A program made the translations under genes and the position numbers. Below, piece after piece: positions 42,168 to 52,208 of a DNA stretch of 59,715 bases; within the stretch, counting starts at the first letter, position 1, and every line of letters starts with the position of its first letter. The stretch covers positions 1-59,715 of the forward strand of contig JALEMI010000046.1 of the NCBI GenBank assembly GCA_022768325.1. Direction: 5' to 3'. Source of the stretch: Bacteroidales bacterium. Lineage in GTDB: Bacteria > Bacteroidota > Bacteroidia > Bacteroidales > Marinilabiliaceae. Below the pieces are notes generated by a model. The model saw nothing but the letters and a program-made list of their open reading frames with translations, did no database searches and was not told where the DNA came from.

Positions 42168-44072
42168 ATGAACTACCTCTCGGTAGAAGACCTCAAATAC
42201 CGCTGGGGGGACACCGTCCTCTTCGACGGCATTAGCTTCGGCATAAGCCAAGGCGAGAAAGTGGCCCTCGTGGCAAGAAATGGCGCCGGAAAGAGCACCC
42301 TCCTCGGGATGCTTGCCGGCTCACGCCCCGACACCATTGGCGACTTCACTCCGCCCGACAGCGGCAAGATTACGTGGAACGACCACATCCGCATAGGGTG
42401 GCTGAGCCAAGACCCCGAGATGGACCCCGACCACACCGTCCTCGAACAGGTTTTCGCATCGGGAACGGAGACAGCGCAAGCCGTGCGCGACTATGAGGCC
42501 GCCGTGGCGCGACATGACGACGACGCCCTGCCCGCACTGGTGGAGAAGATGGACGCGCTAAAGGCTTGGGACTATGAGAATCGCGCAAAGCAGACCCTCA
42601 GCCGACTGCAAATCACCGACTTCGACAAGAAAGTGGGCTCCCTCTCGGGCGGTCAGCGCAAGAGGATAGCCATAGCGGCCATGCTCCTTGCCGAGCCCGA
42701 CTTCCTGATTCTCGACGAGCCGACAAACCATCTTGACGTTGAGGTCATCGAGTGGCTCGAAGAGTACCTCTGCCGCTCGACAGCTACGCTGCTCATGGTG
42801 ACGCACGACCGCTATTTTCTCGACCGCGTCTGCACAAAAATCATCGAGATAGACAACCACCTCGCCTACGCCTACGACGGTAACTACGCCTACTACCTCG
42901 CCAAGAGGCAGGAACGCCTCGACACCCGACAGTCCGAGGCCGCCAAAGCAAGAAACCTACTACGCCGCGAGCAAGAGTGGATGAACCGCCAGCCGCAAGC
43001 CCGTGGCACGAAGGCGCAATACAGGATTGACGCCTTTGCCGACCTCCAGGAGCGAGCCAAGAAAATACGCGACGAGCGCAGCTTCGCCCTCGAATTTGGC
43101 AGCGCAAGGCTGGGGCGGAAAGTAGTCGACGCATACGACATTCATAAGGAGTTCGGCGGGCGTACCGTAATTGGCGACTTCTCCTACAAATTCGCACGCG
43201 GCGAACGTGTCGCCATTGTCGGCCCTAACGGCAGCGGCAAGTCGACCCTCCTCAATATGCTCACGGGCAATCTGGCCCCAGACTCTGGCCGCATTGAGAC
43301 GGGCGACACCGTAGTGACGGGATATTATAAGCAGGGCGGCATAAGCGTCGCACCGGGCAAGACGGTTCTCGACGTAATCGAAGACATTGCCGACCAAATA
43401 GAGAAAGAGGGCGGACACACCGTCCCCGCCGCGCAATTCCTCCGCCAATTCCTCTTCCCCAACGAGATGCACCACGTCCGCGTAGAGAGCCTCTCGGGCG
43501 GCGAGCGCAAGAGGCTGTATCTCGTGACCGTATTGATGAAGAACCCCAACTTCCTCATCCTCGACGAGCCTACAAACGACCTCGACATCCTGTCGCTCAA
43601 CGTCTTGGAGGACTACCTCACGTCGTTTGGCGGGACAGTCATCATAGTCTCGCACGACCGCTTCTTTGTCGACAAAGTGGCCGACCACCTCTTCGTACTC
43701 GACGGGCAGGGCGGCGTAAAAGACTTCCCGGGCAACTACTCCGAGTTCCTCGCCTGGAGCAAGCAGTCAGAACGCCAAAAGCGCGAAGAAGAGCCAAAAG
43801 CCACAGCGCAAACGCCGACCCAACAACCCGCAGAGCGCAAACAGACACGCGCCCCGCGACTCTCATACGCCCAAAAGAAGGAACTCGAAAAAATCGACAC
43901 CGAGCTGCCAAAACTCAACGCCCGCAAAGACGAGATAGAGAGCCTACTCTCGGGCGGCGAGACCGACCCGCAGAAAGTAATGTCCCTCTCCGACGAATAT
44001 CAGACCGTAAAAGACCAGATTGACGAAATGGAGATGCGATGGCTTGAGCTTCAAGAACTTATGGGTAATTAA
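42168..44072 (+). CDS. ABC-F family ATPase (Uup-like)
   Basis: 634 residues, two ATPase domains and no membrane segments. First: ARNGAGKST (~38), LSGGQRKRIAIA (~160), FLILDEPTNHLD (~180). Second: GPNGSGKST (~350), LSGGERKRLYLV (~440), FLILDEPTNDLD (~465). A linker lies between them and a charged coiled coil at the end (KKELEKIDTELPKLNARKD to the C-terminus), as in Uup. ABC-F proteins act on ribosomes or, for Uup, on DNA transposition and ribosome assembly; antibiotic resistance is not implied. Two bases before the kinase gene. Confidence 0.93.
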   Translation: MNYLSVEDLKYRWGDTVLFDGISFGISQGEKVALVARNGAGKSTLLGMLAGSRPDTIGDFTPPDSGKITWNDHIRIGWLSQDPEMDPDHTVLEQVFASGTETAQAVRDYEAAVARHDDDALPALVEKMDALKAWDYENRAKQTLSRLQITDFDKKVGSLSGGQRKRIAIAAMLLAEPDFLILDEPTNHLDVEVIEWLEEYLCRSTATLLMVTHDRYFLDRVCTKIIEIDNHLAYAYDGNYAYYLAKRQERLDTRQSEAAKARNLLRREQEWMNRQPQARGTKAQYRIDAFADLQERAKKIRDERSFALEFGSARLGRKVVDAYDIHKEFGGRTVIGDFSYKFARGERVAIVGPNGSGKSTLLNMLTGNLAPDSGRIETGDTVVTGYYKQGGISVAPGKTVLDVIEDIADQIEKEGGHTVPAAQFLRQFLFPNEMHHVRVESLSGGERKRLYLVTVLMKNPNFLILDEPTNDLDILSLNVLEDYLTSFGGTVIIVSHDRFFVDKVADHLFVLDGQGGVKDFPGNYSEFLAWSKQSERQKREEEPKATAQTPTQQPAERKQTRAPRLSYAQKKELEKIDTELPKLNARKDEIESLLSGGETDPQKVMSLSDEYQTVKDQIDEMEMRWLELQELMGN

Positions 44073-44074
44073 TC

Positions 44075-44989
44075 ATGGCAAAAATCATAGGCATAGGCGA
44101 GACCGTCCTCGACATCATCTTCGACGACAACAACCAACCTCTCAGCGCACGGCCGGGCGGCTCAGTCTTCAACGCCATGGTATCTGTGGCGCGGAGCGGT
44201 CATGCGGCAGAGATGATTAGCGAGACCGGCTCAGACCACGTGGGCGACATCATTTGCAAGTTCCTCCGCGACAATGGTATCTCCGACACCTGCGTCAAGC
44301 GCAACAGCGGCGCGGCAAGTCATCTCGCCCTCGCCTTCCTCGACAGCGAGAAAAAGGCCAATTACCAATTCTATAAGAACTACGCCGCCCAGCAGATAGA
44401 CTTCCTCACGCCCGACATGGCCGAGGGCGACTTCCTGCTCTTCGGCTCTTTCTTCGCCATAAACAGACGGCTGCGCCCCAACGTTCTCCACGTGCTTGAG
44501 ACAGCCCGCCAGGCTGGGGCTCTCCTCTTCTACGATGTCAATTTTCGCCCCAATCACTCCACCGACGCTGCGGTCCTATGGCCTCTAATAGAGGAGAATA
44601 TGCGTCTCGCGCACATCGTCAAAGGCTCTGACGAGGACATTCTGAATATGCTCGGGACGACAGACTGGCGGCAGGCATACGCCGACACCATACGCCCCCT
44701 CTGTCCATACTTCATCTGCACGCGTGGCAAGGATGGCGCCACCCTCCTGACGCCCGACGGCGAGACGGACATCCCCGCGCCCCACATCACGCCCATCAGC
44801 ACCATCGGCGCGGGCGACAGCTTCAACGCCGGTACGCTCTGCGGCCTCATCGACGCGGGCGTCACGGTGGCCTCGACCACGCAGCGCGACTTCGCCCCGA
44901 CCCTCGCCCAAGCCATGCAAAACGGCATCGCCTTCGCCACCGAGGTTTGCCAGAGTTTGGATAATTATATTGGGGGGAGGGGGTGCTGA
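44075..44989 (+). CDS. PfkB family carbohydrate kinase
   Basis: 304 residues. Ribokinase fold with GIGETVLDIIFD at the start, ARPGGSVFNAMVSVARSG (~32, substrate site), LLFYDVNFRPN (~155) and the PfkB motif ISTIGAGDSFNAG (~245) with the catalytic Asp. Likely phosphorylates a sugar such as fructose; the exact substrate is not shown. Starts two bases after the ABC-F gene, so the two share a transcript. Confidence 0.92.
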   Translation: MAKIIGIGETVLDIIFDDNNQPLSARPGGSVFNAMVSVARSGHAAEMISETGSDHVGDIICKFLRDNGISDTCVKRNSGAASHLALAFLDSEKKANYQFYKNYAAQQIDFLTPDMAEGDFLLFGSFFAINRRLRPNVLHVLETARQAGALLFYDVNFRPNHSTDAAVLWPLIEENMRLAHIVKGSDEDILNMLGTTDWRQAYADTIRPLCPYFICTRGKDGATLLTPDGETDIPAPHITPISTIGAGDSFNAGTLCGLIDAGVTVASTTQRDFAPTLAQAMQNGIAFATEVCQSLDNYIGGRGC

Positions 44990-45111
44990 TTAGGAGGGCA
45001 TTGCGCCGCAAAGAAGAGCAACGAACCGTGAATCACCAGACTAAAGTGGGCGGTTTATCAACGATTCGCTCTCGGAACACGCGCAAATATTTTCCTATTA
45101 AGACGCTCTGA

Positions 45112-45143
45112 TTTCCAACAATCTACAATTTGAGCTACTTTTG
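45112..45143 (+). promoter_or_regulatory. Bacteroides-type promoter of alaS
   Basis: TACTTTTG at 45136-45143 fits TAnnTTTG, with TTTC at 45112-45115 twenty bases upstream. It overlaps the longest frame (TTG 45141), supporting the ATG at 45183. Confidence 0.65.
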
Positions 45144-45182
45144 CCACACCAAACAATAAGAGCAACATATTTTCATATAGCA

Positions 45183-47822
45183 ATGACTGCCAACGAAGTT
45201 CGTCAAAGCTTCTTGGACTACTTCCGTTCGAAGGGTCACAAGATCGTCCCATCAGCACCCATGGTCATTAAGGGCGACCCCACGCTGATGTTCACCAACG
45301 CGGGAATGAACCAATTCAAGGACATCATCCTTGGCAACGTCCCGATCACGGACAGCCGCGTCAGCGACAGCCAGAAATGCCTTCGCGTCTCGGGCAAACA
45401 CAACGACCTCGAAGAGGTAGGCCACGACACCTACCACCACACAATGTTCGAGATGCTCGGCAACTGGTCCTTTGGCGACTACTTCAAAGAGGAGGCTATA
45501 GCCTTCGCATGGGAGTTCCTCACCGACGTTATCAAGCTCGACAAAGACCGCCTCTACGTCACGATTTTCGAAGGCTCTAAAGAAGAGGGCGTGGCCCGCG
45601 ACTCTGAAGCCTACGAGGCTTGGGCAAAACACGTCAGCAAAGACCGAATCATCGACGGTAACAAGCACGACAACTTCTGGGAGATGGGCGACACCGGCCC
45701 TTGCGGCCCTTGCTCCGAGATTCACATCGATATGCGCCCCGACGACGAGCGCAAGCAAGTCTCTGGTCGCGACCTCGTCAATAAAGACAATCCACAGGTC
45801 ATCGAGATCTGGAACCTCGTCTTCATGCAATACAACCGCAAGGCCAACGGCGAGCTTGAACCCCTCCCCAATCACCACGTCGACACAGGCATGGGCTTCG
45901 AACGCCTCGTAAGGGCCGTGCAACACAAGACGTCCAACTACGACACCGACGTCTTCACCCCACTTCTTGACAAGATTGCAGAAATATCTGGCATCAAGTA
46001 TGGCCAAGCCGAGAAAACCGACGTTGCGATGCGCGTCATGGCCGACCACATCCGCACCATAGCCTTCTCCATCACCGACGGCCAGCTGCCAAGCAACAAT
46101 AAGGCGGGATACGTAATCCGCCGAATCCTCCGCCGAGCCGTCCGCTACAACTACACCTTCCTCGGCGGCAAAGAGGCCACTCTCTACAAGCTCATCCCGA
46201 CCCTCGTCGAGACAATGGGCGGCGCATACCCCGAACTCATTGCGCAGCAAGAACTCGTAACAAAAGTCATCAAGGAAGAAGAGGACAGCTTCCTCAAGAC
46301 GCTCGCCACGGGCATCAATATGCTCGGCTCAATCATGGAGCAAGCCAAGAAAGCCGGTCAGAAGACAATAAGCGGCAAAGTGGCCTTCGATCTTTACGAC
46401 ACATACGGATTCCCTCTCGACCTTACCGAGCTCATCCTCCGCGAGAACAGCCTTGAGGCCGACACAGAGGAGTTCGACCGCGAGATGACCGCCCAGAAGA
46501 ACCGCGCCCGCAACGCTACTGCCATCGAGGCTGGCGACTGGGTCGTCCTCGACGAGACTGCCGTAAAAGAAGACTTCATCGGCTACGACCAGACAGAGGC
46601 CGACGTCCGAATTGTCCGCTATCGAACCGTCAAAGCCAAGAACAAGGAGCAATTCCAAATCATCTTCGACCGCACGCCCTTCTACGGCGAGAGCGGCGGA
46701 CAAGTGGGCGACACGGGCATCATTGTCGACAAGAGCGGCAAGACGGTCAAAGTCATCGACACAATTAAGGAGAATAACCTGATCACCCACATAACGACCG
46801 AACTCCCAGCCGCCCTCGACACCGAGGTCCACGTGGCAGTAGACCAGAAACGCCGCAACCTCATTGCCGACAACCACTCCGCCACCCACCTCATGCAAGA
46901 GGCCCTCCGCGAAGTCCTCGGCAAGCACGTTGAGCAGAAAGGCTCGCTCGTAACGCCAGACGGACTCCGCTTCGACTTCAGCCACTTCCAAAAGGTCTCC
47001 GACGAGGAGCTGGCTCGCGTGGAGCGACTCGTCAACCAAAAGATTCGCGCCAACGTCCCTCTCCAAGAGGAACGCGCCATGCCTATCGAAGAGGCTCGCA
47101 AGCTCGGTGCCATGTCGCTCTTCGGCGAGAAGTATGGCGACAAAGTGCGCGTCGTCAAGTTCGGCTCATCCATTGAGTTCTGCGGCGGCACGCACGTGCC
47201 GGCCACGGGATGCATCGGCTTCTTCAAGATTGTCTCCGAATCGTCAGTATCCGCCGGTGTGCGCCGAATAGAGGCCGTGACGGCCGATAAGGCCGAGGAG
47301 ATGATCTCCGAACTTGTCCAAACGCTCAAAGACCTCGGCGAGGCTCTCAAAGGCGCAAAAGACGTCCGCAAGAGCATCGAGCAGCTCATACAGAGCAACG
47401 CCAAGCTTCAAGAGCGGGCCGACAAGATGATGACAAGCATGATAGCCGCCGAGAAGCAAAACCTCAAGGACAAGGCAGAGACCTTCGGCTCGCGCCACCT
47501 TATCGTGACCGAGGTCAAGTCCATCTTTGCGGACAAACTCAAAGACCTCGCGTTCCAGCTCCGCGGCGAATATGACGACGCCGTAATCGTCCTCGGATGC
47601 GTAACCGATGACAAGCCCCAACTGCTCATCATCATCACAGACAGCCTCGTAAAAGAGCTTGGACTCAACGCCGGCACGACAATCCGCGACGTTGCCAAGT
47701 TCATCCAAGGCGGCGGTGGCGGTCAGCCGTTCCTCGCCACGGCAGGCGGCAAGAACGCCGCAGGCATGGAGGCCGCCCTCCGCGAGGCTAAATACTTCTT
47801 CACCTCGAAGCTCAACGTCTAA
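45183..47822 (+). CDS. alaS: Alanyl-tRNA synthetase
   Basis: 879 residues from ATG 45183 ([19 protein letters not shown] is the family start). Class II catalytic core (~1-240: [41 protein letters not shown]), tRNA-recognition region, editing domain with [11 protein letters not shown] (~580) and [10 protein letters not shown] (~682, zinc site), and a C-Ala domain ending with [19 protein letters not shown] (cited in part). Charges tRNA-Ala and clears mischarged Ser/Gly. Normal length. Confidence 0.97.
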   Translation: MTANEVRQSFLDYFRSKGHKIVPSAPMVIKGDPTLMFTNAGMNQFKDIILGNVPITDSRVSDSQKCLRVSGKHNDLEEVGHDTYHHTMFEMLGNWSFGDYFKEEAIAFAWEFLTDVIKLDKDRLYVTIFEGSKEEGVARDSEAYEAWAKHVSKDRIIDGNKHDNFWEMGDTGPCGPCSEIHIDMRPDDERKQVSGRDLVNKDNPQVIEIWNLVFMQYNRKANGELEPLPNHHVDTGMGFERLVRAVQHKTSNYDTDVFTPLLDKIAEISGIKYGQAEKTDVAMRVMADHIRTIAFSITDGQLPSNNKAGYVIRRILRRAVRYNYTFLGGKEATLYKLIPTLVETMGGAYPELIAQQELVTKVIKEEEDSFLKTLATGINMLGSIMEQAKKAGQKTISGKVAFDLYDTYGFPLDLTELILRENSLEADTEEFDREMTAQKNRARNATAIEAGDWVVLDETAVKEDFIGYDQTEADVRIVRYRTVKAKNKEQFQIIFDRTPFYGESGGQVGDTGIIVDKSGKTVKVIDTIKENNLITHITTELPAALDTEVHVAVDQKRRNLIADNHSATHLMQEALREVLGKHVEQKGSLVTPDGLRFDFSHFQKVSDEELARVERLVNQKIRANVPLQEERAMPIEEARKLGAMSLFGEKYGDKVRVVKFGSSIEFCGGTHVPATGCIGFFKIVSESSVSAGVRRIEAVTADKAEEMISELVQTLKDLGEALKGAKDVRKSIEQLIQSNAKLQERADKMMTSMIAAEKQNLKDKAETFGSRHLIVTEVKSIFADKLKDLAFQLRGEYDDAVIVLGCVTDDKPQLLIIITDSLVKELGLNAGTTIRDVAKFIQGGGGGQPFLATAGGKNAAGMEAALREAKYFFTSKLNV

Positions 47823-47850
47823 CGCTTCAAAAAACGGTAGACAACAACTG

Positions 47851-47904
47851 GCCCGCCACAGGAGGGAGAGATTTCTTCTCTTGGGCGGGCATTTTTGTGT
47901 TTTG
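47851..47904 (+). terminator. Rho-independent terminator after alaS
   Basis: GCCCGCC at 47851-47857 pairs with GGCGGGC at 47884-47890 across a 26-base loop, followed by ATTTTTGTGTTTT. It marks the end of the housekeeping block and the start of the polysaccharide locus. Confidence 0.75.
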
Positions 47905-47911
47905 GAATAGC

Positions 47912-47919
47912 TATCTTTA
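47912..47919 (+). promoter_or_regulatory. Possible -7 box at the start of the polysaccharide locus
   Basis: TATCTTTA differs from TAnnTTTG at the last base and lies 19 bases before the ATG at 47939, directly after the alaS terminator. No good -33 box; tentative. Confidence 0.35.
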
Positions 47920-47938
47920 CAACATACAATCCATCACA

Positions 47939-48916
47939 ATGTCACTCATCAAATTAGCAAAAGGTCTCGTCAAAGCACCGTACGAGTTCATCGAAGCCCT
48001 CCCCCATCGAAAAGACTACAAGGGTGAGTTTTGGCATGTTGTCTTGCCGAGGATGCGTAGAGCCACGTTTCCAACGAAGCAGAACTGCGACCGCTACAAC
48101 CAGGCCGTTCTAAACTTCCTGGAAAAGAAGCTCCCCTTGCCGGCCGACGAGAGACTGCCAGAGCCGCACACATGTTGAACAGATGAGAGTGTGGGGATGT
48201 GGTGGCAAGGGAAAGAGCAGATGTCCCCAATCGTCAAGGCATGCCACGAGAGTCTGCTCCGCCATACCCGTGGACTTGAAGTAGTTCTCATCACGCGAGA
48301 CAACGTTAGCGACTACGTAAAACTTCCCGAAACAATCCGCCGAAAGCTGGATGAGGGACGGATATTACTCCCCGCCTTGTCAGATTATGTCCGTGCGAGC
48401 CTACTCTCCAACTACGGCGGTATATGGGTCGACAGCACAATGTTTTTTGTCCGCGACATTCCCAATGCGGTAATCAGCAGCGTCGTCTTCACTAATCATC
48501 GTACCCGCGAAACGTCTGATGGCATCTGCATTAGCAAAGCGAGATGGAATGGACAGTTCTTGGCGACCAATGAAACGCACAGCCGAATATTCGAAAAGAT
48601 GCGAAGAATGTGGGAACAGTACTGGACACTCTTCAACTCAAACATAGAGTATCTTATGGTTGACTTTTTCATGGCTCGCATTTTCGAGACAGACCCGGAA
48701 GCCAATCAACTCCTTGAGTCCGTTGATATTAACAACAACAACCTATACAAGCTAACACAAAACATCAACACCCCCTACGATGAGGACCTTTGGCAACAGC
48801 TATGCCAAAATGAGGAGTTCTTCAAGCTGACATACAAGATGCAATTCATAGACGGTGACACTTTCTACAAACGGCTGATTGACGGAAAGTTGACCATACA
48901 AACAACAAGTGAATAG
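47939..48916 (+). pseudogene. Capsular polysaccharide synthesis glycosyltransferase (Caps_synth-like), interrupted by an in-frame TGA
   Basis: One continuous reading frame from ATG 47939 to 48916 is broken only by a TGA at 48176-48178. Before it: 79 codons (MSLIKLAKGLVKAPYEF opening, ending PEPHTC). After it the same frame continues with MWWQGKEQMSPIVKACHESL, ALSDYVRASLLSNYGGIWVDSTMFF (cited in part) and MVDFFMARIF, the hallmarks of the Caps_synth / DXD-sugar-binding family. The DXD-like part is here WVDS. The upstream 79 residues fit the usual N-terminal extension of the family. Translation could restart at GTG 48191 or ATG 48197, but that would lose the N-terminus. Either an inactivating nonsense mutation, a sequencing error, or recoding; the first is most likely. 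Confidence 0.75.
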
Positions 48917-48938
48917 ACACACACTAACGCATGCCATT

Positions 48939-50060
48939 ATGAGCAATTCTCAAATCTCGATAATCGTACCTGTCTATAATTCTGAGAAATATCTCAACGG
49001 GTGTATTGATTCAATTCTATGTCAGAGTTTCACCGATTGGCAATTAACTCTCGTCAACGACGGTAGCACGGACACATCCCGTCTTATCTGCGAGGAGTAT
49101 GCATCCAAAGACTCGCGTATCTGCGTTATCAACAAGCCAAATGGCGGATGCAGTTCCGCACGTAATGCAGGTATAGAAAGCGTTAGCAACACAATATGTA
49201 ATAAACTATCGAGCGGAAACCCCATGGTCGACGCATCTGATAAGTTTTTTTACTTTCCAGACTCGGATGACAGATTAGAACCGAATGCTCTACAAATCTT
49301 ACATCAAGCAATCAGCAATGGTAAGTTTGATTTGGCTATAGCGGGGTATAACAGATTTGACGAGAGCGGTACAAAGATATTCGGAATGCGCAACAGCAAC
49401 ACCGAAGTTTTAACCCACAAGGCGGCACTGAAAGAGATGTTCGTCGCCAAAGACCATAACTACCAAGGCTACTTATGGAATAAACTGTTCAGAGCAGACA
49501 TCATAATAAATGCCAAAATACGGTTTGATGAACGTATTTCATTCAATGAGGACAGACTTTTCATAACGCAATACCTATGCGCCTCAACCAATAATGTAGC
49601 ATACACCACGACCCCTGTCTACAATTATTATCAAAGACAATCTGGGGCAATGGGGTCATTGGAACACGCATACAATCCTCTGTATGCCACTGATTTTGAT
49701 GCCTTCATTAAGATAAAGGAGAGTATTTTTAATCACACAAATGATAAAGAGCTGCGAACTCTTGCCCTCCGTGGCATTTGCCGCTCCTATTACATGAATC
49801 ATGAGTTGATGGTAACGCGTAATGGCTACGACGACTCCATTCACAAGAAGTTGCTCCGCTCACTAATACGGCATAGAGCCTTGTCACAGTACTTCATCCT
49901 CATGCTCAAACCTGCACTTCGACAACTCGTACTCCTCTTGTGCCCCAAAATAGCGACCAAACGTCACAATAAGAACAAATTCGCGAGAGACAATAACATG
50001 ATTGGTACTATCAAGTTCAAGAAAGTCAAAAAATGCAAGACACAAGAACCGCCAAACTGA
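48939..50060 (+). CDS. Glycosyltransferase family 2
   Basis: 373 residues from ATG 48939 (the frame opens at 48909, overlapping the previous gene). GT-A fold: SIIVPVYNSEKYLNGCIDS (residue 6), LVNDGSTDTSR (~40), KPNGGCSSARNAG (~64) and the metal-binding FPDSDDR (~100). Between the ARNAG and DSDD motifs lie about 15 more residues than usual (CNKLSSGNPMVDASDK), an insertion beside the donor site. The C-terminal part is basic and probably membrane-associated. Transfers a sugar in assembly of the surface polysaccharide repeat unit; donor and acceptor unknown. Confidence 0.9.
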   Translation: MSNSQISIIVPVYNSEKYLNGCIDSILCQSFTDWQLTLVNDGSTDTSRLICEEYASKDSRICVINKPNGGCSSARNAGIESVSNTICNKLSSGNPMVDASDKFFYFPDSDDRLEPNALQILHQAISNGKFDLAIAGYNRFDESGTKIFGMRNSNTEVLTHKAALKEMFVAKDHNYQGYLWNKLFRADIIINAKIRFDERISFNEDRLFITQYLCASTNNVAYTTTPVYNYYQRQSGAMGSLEHAYNPLYATDFDAFIKIKESIFNHTNDKELRTLALRGICRSYYMNHELMVTRNGYDDSIHKKLLRSLIRHRALSQYFILMLKPALRQLVLLLCPKIATKRHNKNKFARDNNMIGTIKFKKVKKCKTQEPPN

Positions 50061-50291
50061 CCATCAAAACGATTGTGTAGCAAGAAGAGCGTTTTTGACG
50101 AGGTGAAGTGGGCAAAAAAACAAATCACGTACAAGGACGTCTCGCTTAGCGCAAATGTACTACCTTAGCAATACTTCTACTGCGCGACACACACAATTAA
50201 AGCAAGGCTTACCAAGTTGTTAAGAATCGTGGCAAGCTGATTTCATATCTAACGTTGGCGTAGCCTATGCCACACAAAAAACTTATGGCAA

Positions 50292-50859
50292 ATGGGAAAT
50301 GAAACGCAAACCTCTCAAAGCAACAAAGAAGAGAATGAAGTATTGGAACGCCAATACGCGGAGAGTTATATAGCAAGTCGTCTCGAAAAAGTGAGGGACT
50401 ACTACGACAATCGCGCCGACGGATACAGGAAACGGTACATGTCGAATCAAACATGGATTATTGTCTGTGGAGCCATTATTCCTATCGTAACATTGCTCAA
50501 CGAGACATTCGAGTGCTGTCCCGTTTTTAAGTGTTGGCATCTGGGCAGTATTCTGAATGCGGTAATTGCCGCCGTGATAGCCATAATTGCTGGCATTGAC
50601 AAACTTCACCCAAAGCCGATGGAACATCACTCGCTATTGCGCGCAAATGCTCCGCCGCGAAGAAATGCTATATCGAAACCGAGTAGGCAGGTATGGTAGT
50701 GGCTCTGAAAAAGAAGCCAAACAGCTGCTTGTTAAGCGAACGGAAGATATACTCTACTACGACATCGCGTCTACTCTTCAATTCTCGTCAAAGGGAGGAA
50801 ATGGCTTGGACAACAACGAGCAGTTGTCACCTGAAACAAACCGAGACAAAACGGAATAG
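50292..50859 (+). pseudogene. DUF4231 (SLATT-like) two-helix membrane protein, frameshifted
   Basis: Two overlapping frames make one protein. From ATG 50292: ESYIASRLEKVRDYYDNRAD, then helices WIIVCGAIIPIVTLL and ILNAVIAAVIAIIAGI, then DKLHPKP. The family's conserved next part, RWNITRYCAQMLRREEMLYRN to KEAKQLLVKRTEDIL (both cited in part), is in another frame ending at 50859. Removing one C from CCC at 50609-50611 restores DKLHQSRWNITRYC without a stop. Family knowledge: DUF4231 belongs with the SLATT proteins, predicted pore-forming effectors of bacterial conflict systems. Here no SLOG, CD-NTase or other partner gene is next to it; it sits between a GT2 gene and an epimerase gene. Family assignment fairly sure. 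Confidence 0.72.
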
Positions 50860-50886
50860 CGGATAGGTTGAATGAGTACCTAAGAT

Positions 50887-50925
50887 AATGGCGGGGGTGA
50901 GAGTTTTAATCCCCGCCATTTTCAG
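50887..50925 (+). terminator. Hairpin terminator upstream of the epimerase gene
   Basis: A 10-base perfect stem (50887-50896 AATGGCGGGG with 50911-50920) and 14-base loop, followed by TTC and a mixed T run. It lies directly before the epimerase promoter. Confidence 0.75.
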
Positions 50926-50934
50926 TTACTTTTG
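50904..50934 (+). promoter_or_regulatory. Bacteroides-type promoter of the epimerase gene
   Basis: TACTTTTG at 50927-50934 fits TAnnTTTG; TTTT at 50904-50907 lies 19 bases upstream. The -33 region is inside the terminator hairpin. A C7A7 tract (50940-50953) follows in the leader. Confidence 0.6.
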
Positions 50935-51068
50935 CATTGCCCCCCCAAAAAAAGGTGAGGGCATTTAAACACAAGAAGCTCAAAAAGTCTCCAAAGCATA
51001 TTGTCTACCAGGACAAAGCGCTCCCCCGCTTCCCTCGGGACCATATAACATTAAGCCACTTAATTATT

Positions 51069-52031
51069 ATGGCATTTCTGATATTTGGTGGCTCTGGCTT
51101 TATCGGTTCACATTTGACCAATGAGCTGAAGAAGAGAGAGCCAGAATCAATAATATACAATCTTGACATTGTAGATAATAACCACGACGGTAAAACCAAA
51201 TATGTGCAGTGCGACGTGCGAAATCCAATAACCGTTCCGCTTGATGTTTCGCCCAACGACGTTGTCTTCAATTTTGCCGCCATACACCGCACGCCAGGAC
51301 ATCCTGACTTGGCATATTTCGACACCAATATCCGCGGAGCCGAGAATGTGTGCGAGTTCGCAAGACGACACAAAGTGCGTCAGATGGTTTTCACAAGCAG
51401 CATCGCACCCTATGGGGCATCTGAAGAACTGAAGTCGGAACAGACTTTACCTACTCCAAATACTCCATACGGAATATCAAAGTTAGTCGCGGAGAAGATT
51501 CATCAGATATGGCAGAGTGAGTCTCCCGACCGTGAGCTGACAATTGTGCGGCCAGGTGTGGTCTTTGGTTATGGGGAGAATGGCAACTTCACGCGCCTTT
51601 ATTGGAGTCTACGCAAGAGAAAGTTCATGTATCCAGGAAGAAAAGACACAATAAAGGCTTGCGTCTATGTTAAAGACTTGGTCGGATTCATGCTCTATAT
51701 GCTTGAAAATCATAAACATGGCACCTCTGTGTATAATTGCACTTTTGAGCCAGCGTACACAATTGAGCAAATAGTCGAACACATGAAAGCATCTGCCGGG
51801 ATAAAACAAAGGACATTATTGGTTCCGGCTTGGCTTCTGATGCCTGCTGCTTACTTGGCAAAAATTGTCGGTTCGCCAATGGGAATTTGCCCTGAACGAG
51901 TGCGAAAGCTGATGATTTCGACCAACATCTGCGGCAAGCAAATGGCAGAATCCGGCTACAAATTTGCGTATACTTTCGACTCGGCGATAGAGGATTGGCT
52001 GAACGATAGCGGAGGTGAAGGGCTGAAATAA
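51069..52031 (+). CDS. NAD-dependent epimerase/dehydratase (extended SDR)
   Basis: 320 residues from ATG 51069; the frame opens upstream but MAFLIFGGSGFIGSHL is the proper start. Rossmann loop GGSGFIG (residue 7), FNFAAIHRT (~69), FTSSIAPYG (~112) and the catalytic YGISK (~140). Belongs to the UDP-glucose 4-epimerase-like extended SDRs, which make nucleotide sugars for surface polysaccharides. The exact sugar is unknown. Its 5' leader of ~130 bases is long. Last gene of the plus-strand arm of the locus. Confidence 0.9.
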   Translation: MAFLIFGGSGFIGSHLTNELKKREPESIIYNLDIVDNNHDGKTKYVQCDVRNPITVPLDVSPNDVVFNFAAIHRTPGHPDLAYFDTNIRGAENVCEFARRHKVRQMVFTSSIAPYGASEELKSEQTLPTPNTPYGISKLVAEKIHQIWQSESPDRELTIVRPGVVFGYGENGNFTRLYWSLRKRKFMYPGRKDTIKACVYVKDLVGFMLYMLENHKHGTSVYNCTFEPAYTIEQIVEHMKASAGIKQRTLLVPAWLLMPAAYLAKIVGSPMGICPERVRKLMISTNICGKQMAESGYKFAYTFDSAIEDWLNDSGGEGLK

Positions 52032-52208
52032 CAACTAAAAGAGAACAACCATTGTTTTCCGCAAGTAGATCATTATGAGGTTATTACAGTCAGCTAAGCT
52101 TCATGTATCACGGCAGAAAGCTGTTGTTGGTTTGAAAATATTCGGGTAAAGAAAACAAAATCCATCCTGATCAAGCAGTTCACAATATACTTAAGTTGTC
52201 ACAACGAC

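Noticed and set aside
42168-44072. Antibiotic-resistance ABC-F protein
   Set aside because: Sequence layout and C-terminal coiled coil fit the housekeeping Uup group. Nothing points to ribosome protection against a drug.
48191-48916. Separate short glycosyltransferase gene starting at GTG 48191
   Set aside because: It shares its frame with the 79 codons before the TGA, and together these give the normal family length. Treated as one interrupted gene, though a restart remains possible.
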